Positions 1 through 6,667 of a DNA stretch of 8,969 nt are shown piece by piece. The stretch comes from Nitrososphaeria archaeon (GTDB taxonomy: Archaea; Thermoproteota; Nitrososphaeria; Conexivisphaerales; UBA164): NCBI GenBank assembly GCA_029775955.1, contig JARVJW010000052.1:1-8969 (forward strand). The letters are read 5' to 3'. The position numbers and the translations under genes are program-made. Numbering within the stretch: position 1 is the stretch's first letter; each line of letters opens with the position of its first letter. Below the pieces are notes generated by a model. The model was not told the origin of the DNA. It did no database searches and worked only from the letters and a program-made list of their open reading frames with translations.

Positions 1-80
1 CGCCTGCTGGACCCGTCCTACGGAGAGGAATTGCATTAACAGGAGTTGAGCTACAAGCTATTATCGATGTAAAAGGTTAA
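1..80 (+). CDS. C-terminal end of an unrecognised protein (5'-truncated by the window)
   Basis: Reading from base 3, an open frame of 25 codons runs from the window edge to a TAA at 78-80. The other two plus frames stop earlier, at 37-39 and 47-49. The residues visible are PAGPVLRRGIALTGVELQAI and then IDVKG. I do not recognise the family with any confidence. The RRG-x-A-LTGV stretch faintly resembles the C-terminus of UDP-GlcNAc 2-epimerase-like proteins, but this is speculation from very few residues. The stop lies 28 bp before the FEN-1 start and coincides with a TATA-like stretch, so FEN-1 is probably transcribed separately. That this frame is coding at all is likely but not proven. Confidence 0.4.
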   Translation, partial: PAGPVLRRGIALTGVELQAIIDVKG

Positions 81-82
81 AA
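77..82 (+). promoter_or_regulatory. Possible TATA box for the FEN-1 gene
   Basis: GGTTAAAAG (75-83) has a TTAAAA core centred about 29 bp before the TTG start at 109. No Shine-Dalgarno precedes that start. The placement fits an archaeal TATA box feeding a leaderless or nearly leaderless transcript. The core also covers the stop codon of the upstream frame. The match is short and AT-rich, so it could be chance. Confidence 0.3.
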
Positions 83-108
83 GCTGGTTCTGTAAACATG
101 TTATTAAA

Positions 109-1131
109 TTGGGCGTTGACCTTTCGCCCATAATAGGGGATACAAAGATAAATATAGCCCTAGATGCACTTAACGAAAAAAAACTAGCTATTGACGGTTA
201 CAATGCCCTCTACCAGTTTATAACCATTATCAGGGGAGAGGATGGTTCACCGCTGATGGATTCAAATGGGTTTATAACCAGTCACATAAGTGGGCTTTTC
301 TACAGAACTTTGAACTTCCTTGAAAAAGGCCTAAAACCCATATATGTATTCGATGGCATACCCCCAGAGCTTAAGGCCCGTGAAATAATCACCAGAAGAA
401 CAGCAAGGAATAATGCCGTAAAAATGTATGAAGATGCAAAGGCTCAGGGCGACCAAGAACTTATGAAGCGCTATTCAGTAAGGGCAGCAACGCTGAAATC
501 ATACATGGTTGATGATGCAAAGAGGCTCTTGGACCTCATGGGTGTGCCCTGGTTGCAGGCACCTGGAGAAGGTGAAGCTGAAGCAGCCCATTTAACTGCA
601 AAAGGATATACTTGGGGTTCAGTTTCGCAGGACTATGACTCCCTTTTATTTGGTTCACCCCTGCTCCTGAGGAACATAACCATTTCTGGCAAAAGAAAAT
701 TGCCTGGAAAGAACTTTTACATTAACGTTTCTCCTGAAATGATACAAACAGAAAAAATGCTGAGCAAACTGGAAATAACCAGGGAACAGTTGGTTGATTT
801 GGCGATAATTATAGGAACTGACTTCAATGAAGGAATTAGGGGAATAGGGCCAAAAACAGCTCTAAAACTGATAAAAAAGTACGGCAAATTGGAGAATTTA
901 AATGATATAAGTTCAGCTATCCCTGAAGATTTAGTAAAACAGGTAAGAAATATCTTTTTGAGCCCTGATGTCATTGACCCAGGAAATCTTGAATGGAAGG
1001 CCCTTGATGTAGAAGGCCTGGTAAATTTCCTGTGCAAGGAAAAAAACTTCTCCGAAGAAAGGGTAAAAAATGCAATTAGCCGGCTGAAAAAAAGACCTGC
1101 AAGCGGTGCTCTTGATGAATGGTTTACTTGA
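109..1131 (+). CDS. fen: Flap endonuclease 1 (FEN-1)
   Basis: Structure-specific 5'-flap endonuclease/exonuclease that trims Okazaki-fragment flaps and acts in long-patch base excision repair, usually tethered to PCNA. The 340 residues match the family length. The metal-binding acidic residues are all visible: D29 (AIDGYN), D82 (FDG), E154 and E156 (GEGEAEAA), D175 and D177 (QDYDSL), and D238 (GTDF). The helix-hairpin-helix/H3TH segment GIGPKTALKLI is at about 245-255. The start is TTG: the frame is closed by TAA at 70-72, and only this start gives the family N-terminus MGVDLSPII, whose Gly2 is functionally important in FEN-1. The C-terminal tail SGALDEWFT is a PCNA-interaction (PIP) box with Ser where Gln is usual. 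The last 17 bp overlap pcm, so the two are probably co-transcribed. Identification is secure. Confidence 0.96.
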   Translation: MGVDLSPIIGDTKINIALDALNEKKLAIDGYNALYQFITIIRGEDGSPLMDSNGFITSHISGLFYRTLNFLEKGLKPIYVFDGIPPELKAREIITRRTARNNAVKMYEDAKAQGDQELMKRYSVRAATLKSYMVDDAKRLLDLMGVPWLQAPGEGEAEAAHLTAKGYTWGSVSQDYDSLLFGSPLLLRNITISGKRKLPGKNFYINVSPEMIQTEKMLSKLEITREQLVDLAIIIGTDFNEGIRGIGPKTALKLIKKYGKLENLNDISSAIPEDLVKQVRNIFLSPDVIDPGNLEWKALDVEGLVNFLCKEKNFSEERVKNAISRLKKRPASGALDEWFT

Positions 1132-1756
1132 TAATGAAGGTATGATAAACGAAATCATTGAAATGGGTTTCATAAAAAGCCATAAGGTCAGGAACGCCTT
1201 TATGAGCGTGGACAGGGGCAAGTTTGTTTTTCCTGGTTTTGAACGGTATGCCTATTTTGACGAACCTATCCCTCTAGGTGACACCGGCCAGACCATTTCT
1301 GCCCCAAGCATGCTTGGAATGATGCTTGAAGTGATGGAAATCGAAAGGTGGCATTACGTGCTGGAGATCGGAACAGGGAGTGGATACAGTGCAGCCTTAA
1401 TTTCTAGAATTGCAAACATGGGGGGTATTGTAACTATAGAATACAACTATAAATTGTTTAAATTTGGAAGAAATAACCTTCGAAAATTTATTAATGTTCT
1501 GCCAGTGTTTGGGGATGGCACCCTAGGCTACCCGCCTTTTTCACAGAAACCACAATATGACAGAATAGTGATAATGGCTTCCACTGAAGTTATACCCAAC
1601 ATCCTGTTAACGCAACTTGTGGATGGTGGTTTTGTAGTAGCGCCACTTGGTTCCCACAACTACCAGGAACTGGTCAAAGTGCAGAAGGATGGAAAAATGG
1701 AAAAATACGGGGGGTGTGTTTTCGTCCCTTTAAATTATGGGTTTGGGCAAAAATAA
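1115..1756 (+). CDS. pcm: Protein-L-isoaspartate O-methyltransferase
   Basis: Transfers a methyl group from S-adenosylmethionine to L-isoaspartyl residues in aged proteins, starting their repair; cytosolic. From the chosen ATG it is 213 residues. The pre-catalytic motif GQTISAP is at about 59-64, the SAM-binding glycine loop LEIGTGSGYSAA at about 83-94, FGDGTLGYPP at about 132-141, and the family C-terminal strand CVFVPL at about 201-206. The usual V-T-A-G-A after the acidic strand reads IMASTEVIP here, a modest deviation. ATG 1115 is favoured because GGTG (1105-1108) lies 6 nt upstream as a Shine-Dalgarno. Alternatives are GTG 1106 and ATG 1142, the latter with AGGT abutting it at unworkable spacing. 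It overlaps the end of FEN-1 by 17 bp, suggesting translational coupling. Its stop is 8 bp from the stop of the opposing GTPase gene. Confidence 0.93.
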   Translation: MNGLLDNEGMINEIIEMGFIKSHKVRNAFMSVDRGKFVFPGFERYAYFDEPIPLGDTGQTISAPSMLGMMLEVMEIERWHYVLEIGTGSGYSAALISRIANMGGIVTIEYNYKLFKFGRNNLRKFINVLPVFGDGTLGYPPFSQKPQYDRIVIMASTEVIPNILLTQLVDGGFVVAPLGSHNYQELVKVQKDGKMEKYGGCVFVPLNYGFGQK

Positions 1757-1764
1757 CAGGAGAT

Positions 1765-2988
1765 TTATTGCTTTTTCATGGTAGATACTATGCTTATTAC
1801 ATCCCTATCCTTTAGTTTATAAGTTGGAGGCAATCTCAATCCTGTCCTTGCATCGACAGCGTACAGAAGCCCTTTGGCAAGGTCTGTGTGTATCTGAGCT
1901 GCAAGATCCCTCACGGTGGTTCCATCTGGGACAAGCATTGCATCAGGAAGCACACGGCCCTTCTTATCTGATAGCTTTTTCAGGTCAGCTACGGGATACA
2001 CTACGTTCATTCTTAATAGCTTAAATGTGCCCACATTAATGGCAAACTGTATGCCAGTTCTCATCATTTCTTTCATAGAAAACTTATTTACAAAATCTAG
2101 GGCTTTCTTTTCTTCCTGCTTTAGGAGACTGGCGTCCCTGATTATATAGTTGTCCTCAGCAGCATTAAATTCAAGGGCACTTCTCTCTATCCCTTTTTTC
2201 AACGCCAGTTCATAATATCCACTTACAGGAATTATTATTTTATCCTTAAGCGTTTCCTTGAGACTTTTAAATCCATTTTCAGCATAGGCTATGTCCATCT
2301 TATTAGCTATTACCAGCGTGGGCTTTGAAATATCCCTTATTTTTGATGCCATTTCCCACACTTCCTGATCATTCATGCTTTTTACATCATATGGCGACTT
2401 TCCCAACTCACTTAAAGCTTGCACTATGTGGTCCTTCGTCACCTTTATCCCTGCCAGCACTTCATATATAGCGTTAAATGCAGCCGTTTCTGTTTTGCTT
2501 TCTTCTATTTTTTTGATTATCTTTTCTATATTGTTCTCCAGGATGCCCTTGTACCATTGTATTATCTCACCCTCTATTTCTTTGTAATCCAGCAAGGGAT
2601 TTCCGGATCCAGGTTCTGCAATCTTGCCTTCTTCATCAATGCTACCTGAAGCGTCAACAACGTGTATAAATGCATCACATGTAGCAGCTACAGCAAGAAA
2701 CCTTGTCCCTAGCCCCCTGCCCACGCTTGCGCCCTTTATAAGGCCAGGCATATCCATTAGCTCTACGGGTATATATCTCCATCCAGCAATACATTTTGAA
2801 TTGACGGGATTATCATTTACCCCAAATTCTTTGTGCACACAGGGGGATGTAGCGTAAGTTACGCCAACTGATGGCTCCTTTGTAGTAAAGGAGTAGTTTC
2901 CTATTGGTGCATTTATTCCTGTGGCAGTGTCAAATATTGTAGTTTTTCCGGCATTTGTCTTCCCAATAAGAGCGATTCTAAATGTCAT
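1765..2988 (-). CDS. Obg-like GTPase with TGS domain, Ygr210 / archaeal YchF-like type
   Basis: Predicted GTP-binding protein of the Obg/HflX superfamily, in the branch shared by archaea and fungi (Ygr210-like). The family is thought to work with ribosomes or translation, but the exact role is unknown. In the 407 residues: P-loop GKTNAGKTT (9-17), the SFTTKEPSVGV stretch with the G2 threonine (about 33-43), G3 DMPGL (79-83), the Obg-family glycine-rich GRGLGTRFL (90-98), G4 NKMD (229-232) and IPVSGY as G5 (about 253-258). A TGS domain follows at about 325-405 (DAMLVPDGTTVRDLAAQIHT). NKxD at G4 favours guanine specificity, unlike true YchF/OLA1 with NxxE. From memory, archaeal relatives carry a cysteine cluster after G2; only C50 and C66 remain here. 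The gene lies 57 bp after sucD, with its own possible TATA box, and is convergent with pcm. Confidence 0.9.
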   Translation of the reverse strand: MTFRIALIGKTNAGKTTIFDTATGINAPIGNYSFTTKEPSVGVTYATSPCVHKEFGVNDNPVNSKCIAGWRYIPVELMDMPGLIKGASVGRGLGTRFLAVAATCDAFIHVVDASGSIDEEGKIAEPGSGNPLLDYKEIEGEIIQWYKGILENNIEKIIKKIEESKTETAAFNAIYEVLAGIKVTKDHIVQALSELGKSPYDVKSMNDQEVWEMASKIRDISKPTLVIANKMDIAYAENGFKSLKETLKDKIIIPVSGYYELALKKGIERSALEFNAAEDNYIIRDASLLKQEEKKALDFVNKFSMKEMMRTGIQFAINVGTFKLLRMNVVYPVADLKKLSDKKGRVLPDAMLVPDGTTVRDLAAQIHTDLAKGLLYAVDARTGLRLPPTYKLKDRDVISIVSTMKKQ

Positions 2989-3015
2989 AATCAGAATAAT
3001 AATCCTTTTGCTCCC

Positions 3016-3022
3016 TAAATAA
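3016..3022 (-). promoter_or_regulatory. Possible TATA box for the Ygr210-type GTPase gene
   Basis: In the 57-bp gap between sucD and the GTPase gene, the minus strand reads CTTATTTAGG with TTATTTA at 3022-3016. Its centre is about 31 bp from the ATG at 2988, which would give a leader of about 5 nt. A GGAT lies 13 nt before the ATG, too far to be a convincing Shine-Dalgarno. This suggests an additional promoter here, though read-through from sucCD is also possible. Confidence 0.35.
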
Positions 3023-3045
3023 GTTTGCCTCTACTACTTTCAAGG

Positions 3046-3918
3046 CTATCGAATTAACTGCTTAAGAATTTCTGGTATTTCATTAGGAGTGCTTGCAACC
3101 CTTATGCCAGCTTCATTCAATGCGTTTATTTTGCTTTCTGCCGTTCCCTTGTTGCCGGTTATGATAGCGCCTGCATGCCCCATCCTTTTTCCAGGAGGGG
3201 CGTACCTTCCAGCTATAAACCCAACTGCTGGCTTGCTTACGCTGTTCTTTATTATTTCTGCTGTTTCTTCCTCTGCAGTTCCACCTATTTCCCCAACCAT
3301 CACTATTGCCTTTGTTTCTGGGTCCCTTTCGAAAAGCTGAACGACTTCCTGCATTTTTGTGCCAACTACCTGATCGCCACCAATTCCTATTACAGTTGTT
3401 TCACCAAGCCCAGATTCACTTATCGTGTTAACTATTTCATATGTTAAGGTTCCGCTCCTTGATACAACCCCAACGCTTCCCTGCCTAAAAATTGAATTTG
3501 GCATTATCCCAAGCTTTGCCAGGCCAACTGATGCCATTCCTGGTCCGTTTGGACCTATCAGCCTGGAACCCTTAAGCCGGGCATACAGCTTTACTTTAAC
3601 CATATCATGAAATGGTATATGTTCTGTTATTATTACAATCAATTTTATCCCTGAATCTATTGCCTCTATCACAGCATCTGGTGCATATGGTGCTGGCACA
3701 AATATAACTGATGCCTTTGCCCCAGTGTTTTCAACTGCTTCCTTTACTGAATCAAATACTGGAAAGCCAGCTGACCGCGTTTGCCCCCTTCCTGGTGTTA
3801 CACCACCTACTATGTTAGTGCCAAACAACTTCATCTGTTGCGCATGAAAACTGCCCTGATGCCCAGTTATGCCCTGGACAATAACTGGAAGGTTTTTTTC
3901 ATCAACTATTATGGCCAA
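3046..3918 (-). CDS. sucD: Succinyl-CoA ligase (ADP/GDP-forming), alpha subunit
   Basis: CoA-binding and phosphohistidine subunit of succinyl-CoA synthetase, which interconverts succinyl-CoA and succinate with substrate-level phosphorylation in the TCA cycle; cytosolic heteromer with SucC. The 290 residues match the family. The N-terminal CoA-binding Rossmann domain starts at VIVQGITGHQGSFH (12-25), with GGVTPGRG at 38-45. IGPNGPG is at 121-127, SRSGTLTYE at 153-161 and VGEIGG at 208-213. The active-site histidine is H248 in GKRMGHAGAI. Two spots differ from common forms: IGPNGPG where C or T is usual at the fifth position, and GIGGDQVVGT where DP is usual. The start is TTG, with AGGTGA 7 nt upstream inside the end of sucC and a 3-bp gap from the sucC stop, so the two are translationally coupled. 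Nucleotide specificity cannot be told from this sequence. Confidence 0.94.
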   Translation of the reverse strand: MAIIVDEKNLPVIVQGITGHQGSFHAQQMKLFGTNIVGGVTPGRGQTRSAGFPVFDSVKEAVENTGAKASVIFVPAPYAPDAVIEAIDSGIKLIVIITEHIPFHDMVKVKLYARLKGSRLIGPNGPGMASVGLAKLGIMPNSIFRQGSVGVVSRSGTLTYEIVNTISESGLGETTVIGIGGDQVVGTKMQEVVQLFERDPETKAIVMVGEIGGTAEEETAEIIKNSVSKPAVGFIAGRYAPPGKRMGHAGAIITGNKGTAESKINALNEAGIRVASTPNEIPEILKQLIR

Positions 3919-3921
3919 AAT

Positions 3922-5016
3922 TCATTCACCTGCCAATTTTACTACCCTGTTAATTGCCTGATCCAAATTTAAAAGCGATTCTATCCCATTTTCCTGCAAA
4001 ATGCGTCTGCCCTGCTCCTCATTTGCACCTCTAAGGCGAACCACTATCTTAAAATCAGGCTTTAATTCATTTACCGCTTGCACAATGCCCGTCGCAACGG
4101 TGTCACACCTCGTAACGCCCCCAAAAATGTTGATAAAAAGCACTTTGCTGACAATATTTGATTCAAGCTTGAGCGCTTCTATAACCTTTTCAGGGTCATC
4201 GGTTCCCCCCAGGTCAAAAAAGTTTGCCGGCCTGCCTCCTCGGAGGCTTATCATATCAATTGTAGCCATATTTAGGCCTGCTCCATTAGCTATAATGCCT
4301 ATATCCCCTTCCAGCCTGACAAATGATAGGCCTTTTTTTCTGGCTTCAATTTCTATTGGCTCAAGGCCAAAATATCGTGGTTCAATATCTTTGTGCCTGA
4401 AAAGCGCATCATCTTCGATGGTTATCTTTGAATCCAATGCTATCAAGCCATCATCTGTCAATGCAAGCGGATTTATTTCAACTAAGCTAGCGTCCATCTG
4501 GTCATAAATCGAATATAGCGCATCAATTACTTCATAAATTTGTCTGTCCTTTAAATCTAAGAAATTGCTAAGTTCCCTTTTGACATATTCAGGGACGCCC
4601 ACGTATGGCACTATATGATGCCTGTATATTTTTTCTGATGGCACTGAGTTAATATCCATTCCGCCTTCTTTTGAGGCAAGGATGACTGGAAGCTCCTCAC
4701 TCCGGTCAAGCACAACGCTCAAGTAAAGTTCCCTATTTACGTTATGAGCTTTTTCCAGAAGAAACACCTCTGCCCTGTGACCATCAAAGTCTATTTTCCT
4801 TATTCTATCCATTGCCAATAGTGCTTCATGCTTTGAGTTAACCGGCACAACGCCCCCGCGCTTTCCCCTTCCACCAACTGGCACTTGCGCTTTTATAACC
4901 ATCTTTTCAGAAAAATCAGGAACATCGTTATCATTCTTAACTACTTTAAATTCCGTCACTGGCACTTTATATTTTTGGAATATCTGCTTGCCTTCATACT
5001 CTAAAAGATCTACCAT
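3922..5016 (-). CDS. sucC: Succinyl-CoA ligase (ADP/GDP-forming), beta subunit
   Basis: Nucleotide- and succinate-binding subunit of succinyl-CoA synthetase, partner of the adjacent SucD. The 364 residues are slightly shorter than typical bacterial SucC. The N-terminus LLEYEGKQIFQKYKVPV is characteristic. The ATP-grasp segment KAQVPVGGRGKRGGV is at 42-56. Mg-binding residues are N182 (EINPLA) and D195 (ALDSK). The C-terminal ligase-CoA domain carries NGAGLNM (244-250), GGRPANFFDLGG (260-271) and NIFGGVTRCD (296-305). The start is ATG 5016: no Shine-Dalgarno precedes it, but TTTTAAA is centred exactly 26 bp upstream, which suggests a leaderless transcript. It follows bud32 after 47 bp and is separated from sucD by 3 bp. 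It could also be read through from the KEOPS cluster. Confidence 0.95.
   Translation of the reverse strand: MVDLLEYEGKQIFQKYKVPVTEFKVVKNDNDVPDFSEKMVIKAQVPVGGRGKRGGVVPVNSKHEALLAMDRIRKIDFDGHRAEVFLLEKAHNVNRELYLSVVLDRSEELPVILASKEGGMDINSVPSEKIYRHHIVPYVGVPEYVKRELSNFLDLKDRQIYEVIDALYSIYDQMDASLVEINPLALTDDGLIALDSKITIEDDALFRHKDIEPRYFGLEPIEIEARKKGLSFVRLEGDIGIIANGAGLNMATIDMISLRGGRPANFFDLGGTDDPEKVIEALKLESNIVSKVLFINIFGGVTRCDTVATGIVQAVNELKPDFKIVVRLRGANEEQGRRILQENGIESLLNLDQAINRVVKLAGE
3926..3931 (-). promoter_or_regulatory. Shine-Dalgarno deciding the TTG start of sucD
   Basis: The minus strand reads AGGTGA, a strong match to the anti-Shine-Dalgarno complement, 7 nt before TTG 3918. It lies within the last codons of sucC. 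It supports TTG as the true start. The ATG overlapping the sucC stop (3925-3923) is out of frame and gives no SucD product. Confidence 0.7.
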
Positions 5017-5038
5017 GCGATTTGTTTACAAAACATGC

Positions 5039-5045
5039 TTTAAAA
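5039..5045 (-). promoter_or_regulatory. TATA box for sucCD, leaderless placement
   Basis: The 47-bp gap between bud32 and sucC contains TTTTAAA (minus strand, 5045-5039). Its centre at 5042 is 26 bp from the A of the sucC ATG at 5016, so transcription would begin at or next to the start codon. There is no Shine-Dalgarno before this ATG. This is good positional evidence for an independent sucCD promoter, not proof. Confidence 0.5.
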
Positions 5046-5063
5046 GAATCACGGTAAGTGCAC

Positions 5064-5693
5064 TTAAAATAAAAATGACCTCTTTCTGGCATACCTGCCC
5101 CTTCTTTCTATTTCATCTATCTTTTTTATTATTCCTTCCATTTTTACTGAAACGCTCATATAGCCATCATAAAAGTTTCTCATGATTTCTCTGAAGTTGG
5201 CTGGGTGCTGCACATAAATTACTTCCTTCACTAAGTGCAAGTCAACAGCCATATCCTCCTTCCTGCTGCTGATATATGATAGCCCAAAATCAACCAGATA
5301 CCATTTGCCTTTTTGGCTATCAAATAGAAAATTTGCGGTGTTGGGGTCCCCATGTATGATATTCAACATATGTAGCCTTCCCAAAACTTCTCCCATAACT
5401 TTGCCTTGCAATGGACTTTTATCTATTATGTCCAACATCCTATTTCCTTTTATGTATTCCATAACAATGGTATATTTTTTCTGAGAAACATAAAGCACGT
5501 GAGGGGTGTTAATTGCACTCCTTGAGGCCCTTAACATCCTGGCCTCCCTCACGGTCCTCTGCCTCCTGATTTTTTTATCTAGTTCCTCTACCATATATTG
5601 CTTGGCTGTGCGCACCTTGTAAACAGCGCTTATGGGACCCCAATTGCTAAGGTAAATGTCGGCTTCCGCCCCCCTAGCTATTAACTTCTCCAT
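5064..5693 (-). CDS. bud32: KEOPS subunit Bud32, small atypical serine/threonine kinase/ATPase
   Basis: Part of KEOPS, where its ATPase activity supports threonylcarbamoyl transfer by Kae1 in making tRNA t6A37. The 209 residues are typical for a free-standing Bud32. Visible: the piD261/Bud32 signature RGAEADIY (7-14), the phosphate-anchoring K26 (VYKVR), the REAR segment with E50, the catalytic loop HGDPNTAN (H114, D116, N121), DFG (135-137), the DMAVDL segment (147-152) and the basic C-terminal tail RGRYARKRS. In the helix after K26, the family's usual Y-R reads Y-M (QYMVEELD). ATG 5693 is supported by GAGGT 9 nt upstream inside kae1. The gene overlaps kae1 by 13 bp in another frame. In several euryarchaea these two are one fused polypeptide, so separate genes here are notable. 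Confidence 0.93.
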   Translation of the reverse strand: MEKLIARGAEADIYLSNWGPISAVYKVRTAKQYMVEELDKKIRRQRTVREARMLRASRSAINTPHVLYVSQKKYTIVMEYIKGNRMLDIIDKSPLQGKVMGEVLGRLHMLNIIHGDPNTANFLFDSQKGKWYLVDFGLSYISSRKEDMAVDLHLVKEVIYVQHPANFREIMRNFYDGYMSVSVKMEGIIKKIDEIERRGRYARKRSFLF

Positions 5694-6667
5694 GGAACAT
5701 TTACCTCATCTATTCTCCATGACTGGCTGACAAAGGCACTATCAGGTTTGACAGTGTATCCACTTTTAAAGTATAGCAAGCCAGTCCATGCTATTTGAGC
5801 ACCACAATCACCGGCATATTCTGGTGGAACGATTTTTAATTTGCATTCATGTCTCCTAGATACTAGTTCTAACATCTGCTTGAGCCTGGCGTTAGCAGCA
5901 ACGCCGCCAACAACCAGAAGCTCCTTTTTATGCAAAAGCGCAAGCGCTCTTTCTGAAACTTCTGATAACATGGCAAACGCTGTTTCCTGAAGCGAAAATG
6001 CAAGGTTTTCTTGTGTTTCAACTGATAACTTTTTTTTAGCTGATGTTAACAGGCCAGAAAACGACAGGTCATTCCCTTTTACTGCATATGGCATATCCAC
6101 GTACTTGCTTCCTTTCTCTGCGATTTTTTCTACTGCGGGGCCCGCAGGTGAGGCAAGGCCTATGGCTCTCCCAAATTGGTCTATGAGTTGACCGAGCGTC
6201 AGGTCAAGCGTTTCGCCAAAAACTCCCCATCTTTTATTGACAGCGGCAAGGACCATTGTATGCCCTCCTGACAGCAACAATGCCAGAGGGTCCTTGGCAT
6301 CAGTTAGCAATGAACCAAGTTCTATATGACCTACACCATGATGCACTGGTATCAGGGGCTTGCCATAATATGCTGCTATGAACCTGGAAATTGTAGCGCC
6401 AACCCTGAGACATGGCCCCAGGCCAGGACCTGCAGAATACGATATAAAGTCCAGCTCCCTGTAATTTATGTTTGGTTCTTTAAGTGCAGACAGCACTACT
6501 GATGAAGCCACTTCTGCATGGTGCCTGGAGGCCTCTCGCGGATGAATGCCAGAACCGGACGGTGGCCTGTACACGCTTTTGACATTCGAATATATTTTCC
6601 CATTATCATCAATTACTGATGCGCTAAACGTGTGTGCTGTGCTTTCTATTCCTAGTCCAATAGTCAT
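5681..6667 (-). CDS. kae1: KEOPS subunit Kae1, tRNA threonylcarbamoyladenosine transferase
   Basis: Catalytic subunit that transfers the threonylcarbamoyl group from threonylcarbamoyl-AMP to A37 of ANN-decoding tRNAs (t6A), acting with Bud32, Cgi121 and Pcc1. The 328 residues cover a full ASKHA-fold TsaD/Kae1. Visible: GLGIESTAHTFS (4-15), the metal site H110-x3-H114 (VHHGVGHIELG), the nucleotide-site SGGHT (133-137), GETLDLTLGQLIDQFGR (151-167), LSFSGLLTSA (201-210), GGVAANARL (254-262) and the third metal ligand D287 in AGDCGAQIA. The common form of that last motif is DNGAM; here it is DCGAQ, with the aspartate kept. The ATG overlaps the MoaE stop as ATGA. The C-terminal sequence WRIDEVNVPWRS ends 13 bp inside bud32. 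Neither Pcc1 nor Cgi121 is in the window. Confidence 0.96.
   Translation of the reverse strand: MTIGLGIESTAHTFSASVIDDNGKIYSNVKSVYRPPSGSGIHPREASRHHAEVASSVVLSALKEPNINYRELDFISYSAGPGLGPCLRVGATISRFIAAYYGKPLIPVHHGVGHIELGSLLTDAKDPLALLLSGGHTMVLAAVNKRWGVFGETLDLTLGQLIDQFGRAIGLASPAGPAVEKIAEKGSKYVDMPYAVKGNDLSFSGLLTSAKKKLSVETQENLAFSLQETAFAMLSEVSERALALLHKKELLVVGGVAANARLKQMLELVSRRHECKLKIVPPEYAGDCGAQIAWTGLLYFKSGYTVKPDSAFVSQSWRIDEVNVPWRS
5703..5707 (-). promoter_or_regulatory. Shine-Dalgarno for bud32, inside kae1
   Basis: GAGGT on the minus strand lies 9 nt before the bud32 ATG (5693), within the last codons of kae1. It argues that bud32 is translated by its own initiation event and not only as the second half of a fusion. 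Confidence 0.55.

Noticed and set aside
98..133. Short ATG frame (11 codons, stop at 131-133) overlapping the FEN-1 TTG start
   Set aside because: No ribosome-binding site and no recognisable product. The TTG at 109 gives the exact FEN-1 N-terminus, so this ATG is probably incidental.
717..1221. Two minus-strand open frames opposite FEN-1 and pcm
   Set aside because: Both are covered by clear plus-strand genes and give low-complexity, motif-free proteins.
4001..4507. A 168-codon plus-strand open frame antisense to sucC
   Set aside because: It lies wholly inside the well-supported sucC gene, its protein is Ser/Ile/Pro-rich with no recognisable motif, and it looks like a reverse-strand shadow.
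5669..5674. Run of six C (six G on the coding strand) in bud32 as a possible slippage site joining kae1 to bud32
   Set aside because: It lies after the kae1 stop codon, so slippage here cannot bypass that stop; both frames around it read normally without a shift.
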